This document shows positions 62,640 to 64,000 of a stretch of 64,000 nt of DNA, in pieces (position 1 is the first letter of the stretch; the number at the start of each line of letters is the position of its first letter). A model generated the notes under the pieces. The model saw only the letters and a program-made list of their open reading frames with translations. It searched no databases and was not told the origin of the DNA. A program made the translations under genes and the position numbers. The DNA is from Symbiodinium natans. Taxonomy: Eukaryota; Sar; Dinophyceae; Suessiales; Symbiodiniaceae. The stretch is taken from assembly GCA_905221605.1 (NCBI GenBank), contig CAJNDS010001857.1, positions 289,293 to 353,292 on the forward strand, in the 5' to 3' direction.

Positions 62640-64000
62640 GTGCGGTCCTACCTGCGCTCGGTCTGTTGACCGTAGCACTGCCGTAACGGAACAAGAAGCT
62701 ATAAGGTAGTGACGAAACCTCCAGAACGAGAGAAATGGCAGAAACTTCCAGTGCACCTAAACAATGATTCAGGGCACGCCTCACTGAACTGACCGCTCTC
62801 CCAGAGCTTGGTCTTCAGCAAGTTCACCACAGAAGGCGTGCTTGCCTGCGACGCTCGGGACATGTTTGAAAGCTGGTCGTTGCTTTGTGGTCTTGGGGCG
62901 TGCTGGCTCAACCGCTCAGCTTGGGGTTTAGGTACTTTTGGGTGGGGGCTCAATTTCGTGCAGACAAAAGGATCAACTCCCCGGACGGTAGAGTCGTAGA
63001 GCGTTGGGGCTCTCCATTCCATTCCCTCTAAGGATTTCTGACTAGTCGATGTAGGGGTTTCCGCTGGTCTCCCATTGTCTCCCTTTGTCCTCCTTCATCT
63101 AGGTCGGCGGATTTGCGGTGGCCTGTGTCTTCCCTTGTCCAGGCCTGCTGCTTTTCCGGCGGTGTGCCTCCATTTGTCTGTCTTTCATGTTCGAAAACAA
63201 GGCTTTCAACACTCAAAGTTCTGGTCTACCTTGTTTGGGGGCTCCGCTGATGCAGTGTTTGTTTGGAAGCCAAAACGTTTCGTGGCAACATCTGCAGCAG
63301 CAATGTTTGATGACACGGGCCTGAAAAGTCTGCATCTCACACACCGGCGTTTTACTTTTTGCTTCGCCTTGACGATTTCAGTCTTACCCATCATGCCTCT
63401 CCACACGAAGATTCCGGCACAACACACCACAGCAGGATGGCGCGTGAGATTATTCACGAGCCCTGCCTGGCCCTGTCTAGGCCCCGCGAAACTTCGCATA
63501 TCAATGTCTCACCCACTTCATACTTGTCTGTTTTGCCTAGTGAATGTCATGTTTGTATCTGGAACTGTGTTACACGTCAGTGGTTTTGAAACACTTCCTT
63601 ACGAAGCGAAGCTTATGTACCCACATGTCATCATGCAAATGGTTTAAGATTTTTCGGTTCTCGTTTGCTTTGAGGTCGTCCTTGGCACCTAACCGTTTAC
63701 GCACATTTAACCAAATATTGTACGTAGATGTCACGATATCATACAATCATATGCATTTTCACTGGTGCCTTATGTAAAGTTGAGTCTCCTATGAGTGGAA
63801 ACTGGTTGGTCTCACTAGCGCCGATACTTATCTTATCTGGGCTCGCATTTACAAGCTCTCCGATTCAACTCAGCACGTATAGGCCAAAACAAACCTCGTC
63901 GGAACACCACGTTGTATTCGCTATGGTCGACTTCTGGTAGTTTCTCGCTTCTCCTCTATGTGCATCTCTCTGACAAACGGATTTGACAATCGAATGGTCA
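62640..64000. other. Unique DNA, no recognised gene
   Basis: Open frames of up to 190 codons (63075-63647 plus) and shorter ones on both strands overlap in all registers without known motifs. Composition is more even than in the mosaic. It could hold introns or flanking gene sequence. Confidence 0.35.

Noticed and set aside
63075-63647. 190-codon plus-strand frame as a gene
   Set aside because: No recognisable motif, overlapped by minus-strand frames, low-confidence composition; left as unique DNA.
1-64000. tRNA, 5S rRNA, U6 or a full spliced-leader RNA gene
   Set aside because: Looked for conserved boxes by eye; none found. A covariance-model search would be decisive.

Overview
The window looks like nuclear DNA of a dinoflagellate, most likely close to Symbiodiniaceae. 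Three observations point there. Plant-type telomere repeats (TTTAGGG) are scattered through it by the hundred. A Copia-type retrotransposon has a methyltransferase-like module ahead of the integrase, an arrangement reported from Symbiodinium. Several short stretches match the 3' part of the dinoflagellate spliced leader, one over 14 exact bases. No intact host gene, tRNA or rRNA was recognised.

Region 1 (bases 1 to about 6317) is the 3' part of a Ty1/Copia retrotransposon, cut by the left edge. In order it holds a cytosine-methyltransferase-like fold, integrase, a 2-oxoglutarate/Fe(II) dioxygenase-like domain, a coiled coil, reverse transcriptase, RNase H, a hydrophobic tail, a perfect palindrome and a polypurine tract with a possible 3' LTR. 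This copy looks dead: the reverse transcriptase active site reads YVGD instead of YVDD, and one lost base splits RNase H from the rest.

Region 2 (about 6.3 to 62.6 kb) is a mosaic. More than a hundred telomere-like tracts, in both orientations and many sequence variants, alternate with 0.1 to 2.5 kb of unrelated unique DNA. Within it are at least four families of short foldback (MITE-like) elements, called A to D here, plus single hairpins. At least three families have copies whose centre holds a telomere tract, so mobile foldback elements may have helped to spread these repeats. Other content is microsatellites, 9-, 10-, 21- and 35-bp tandem arrays, an AT-rich island with decayed reading frames, and scattered exon-like fragments without recognised identity.

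Region 3 (about 62.6 to 64.0 kb) is unique DNA free of telomere repeats. The mosaic is therefore bounded on both sides by ordinary sequence and is interstitial rather than a chromosome end. The only functional grouping visible is the retrotransposon polyprotein; the rest is repeat-driven non-coding sequence. Tract boundaries were read by eye and may be off by several bases.
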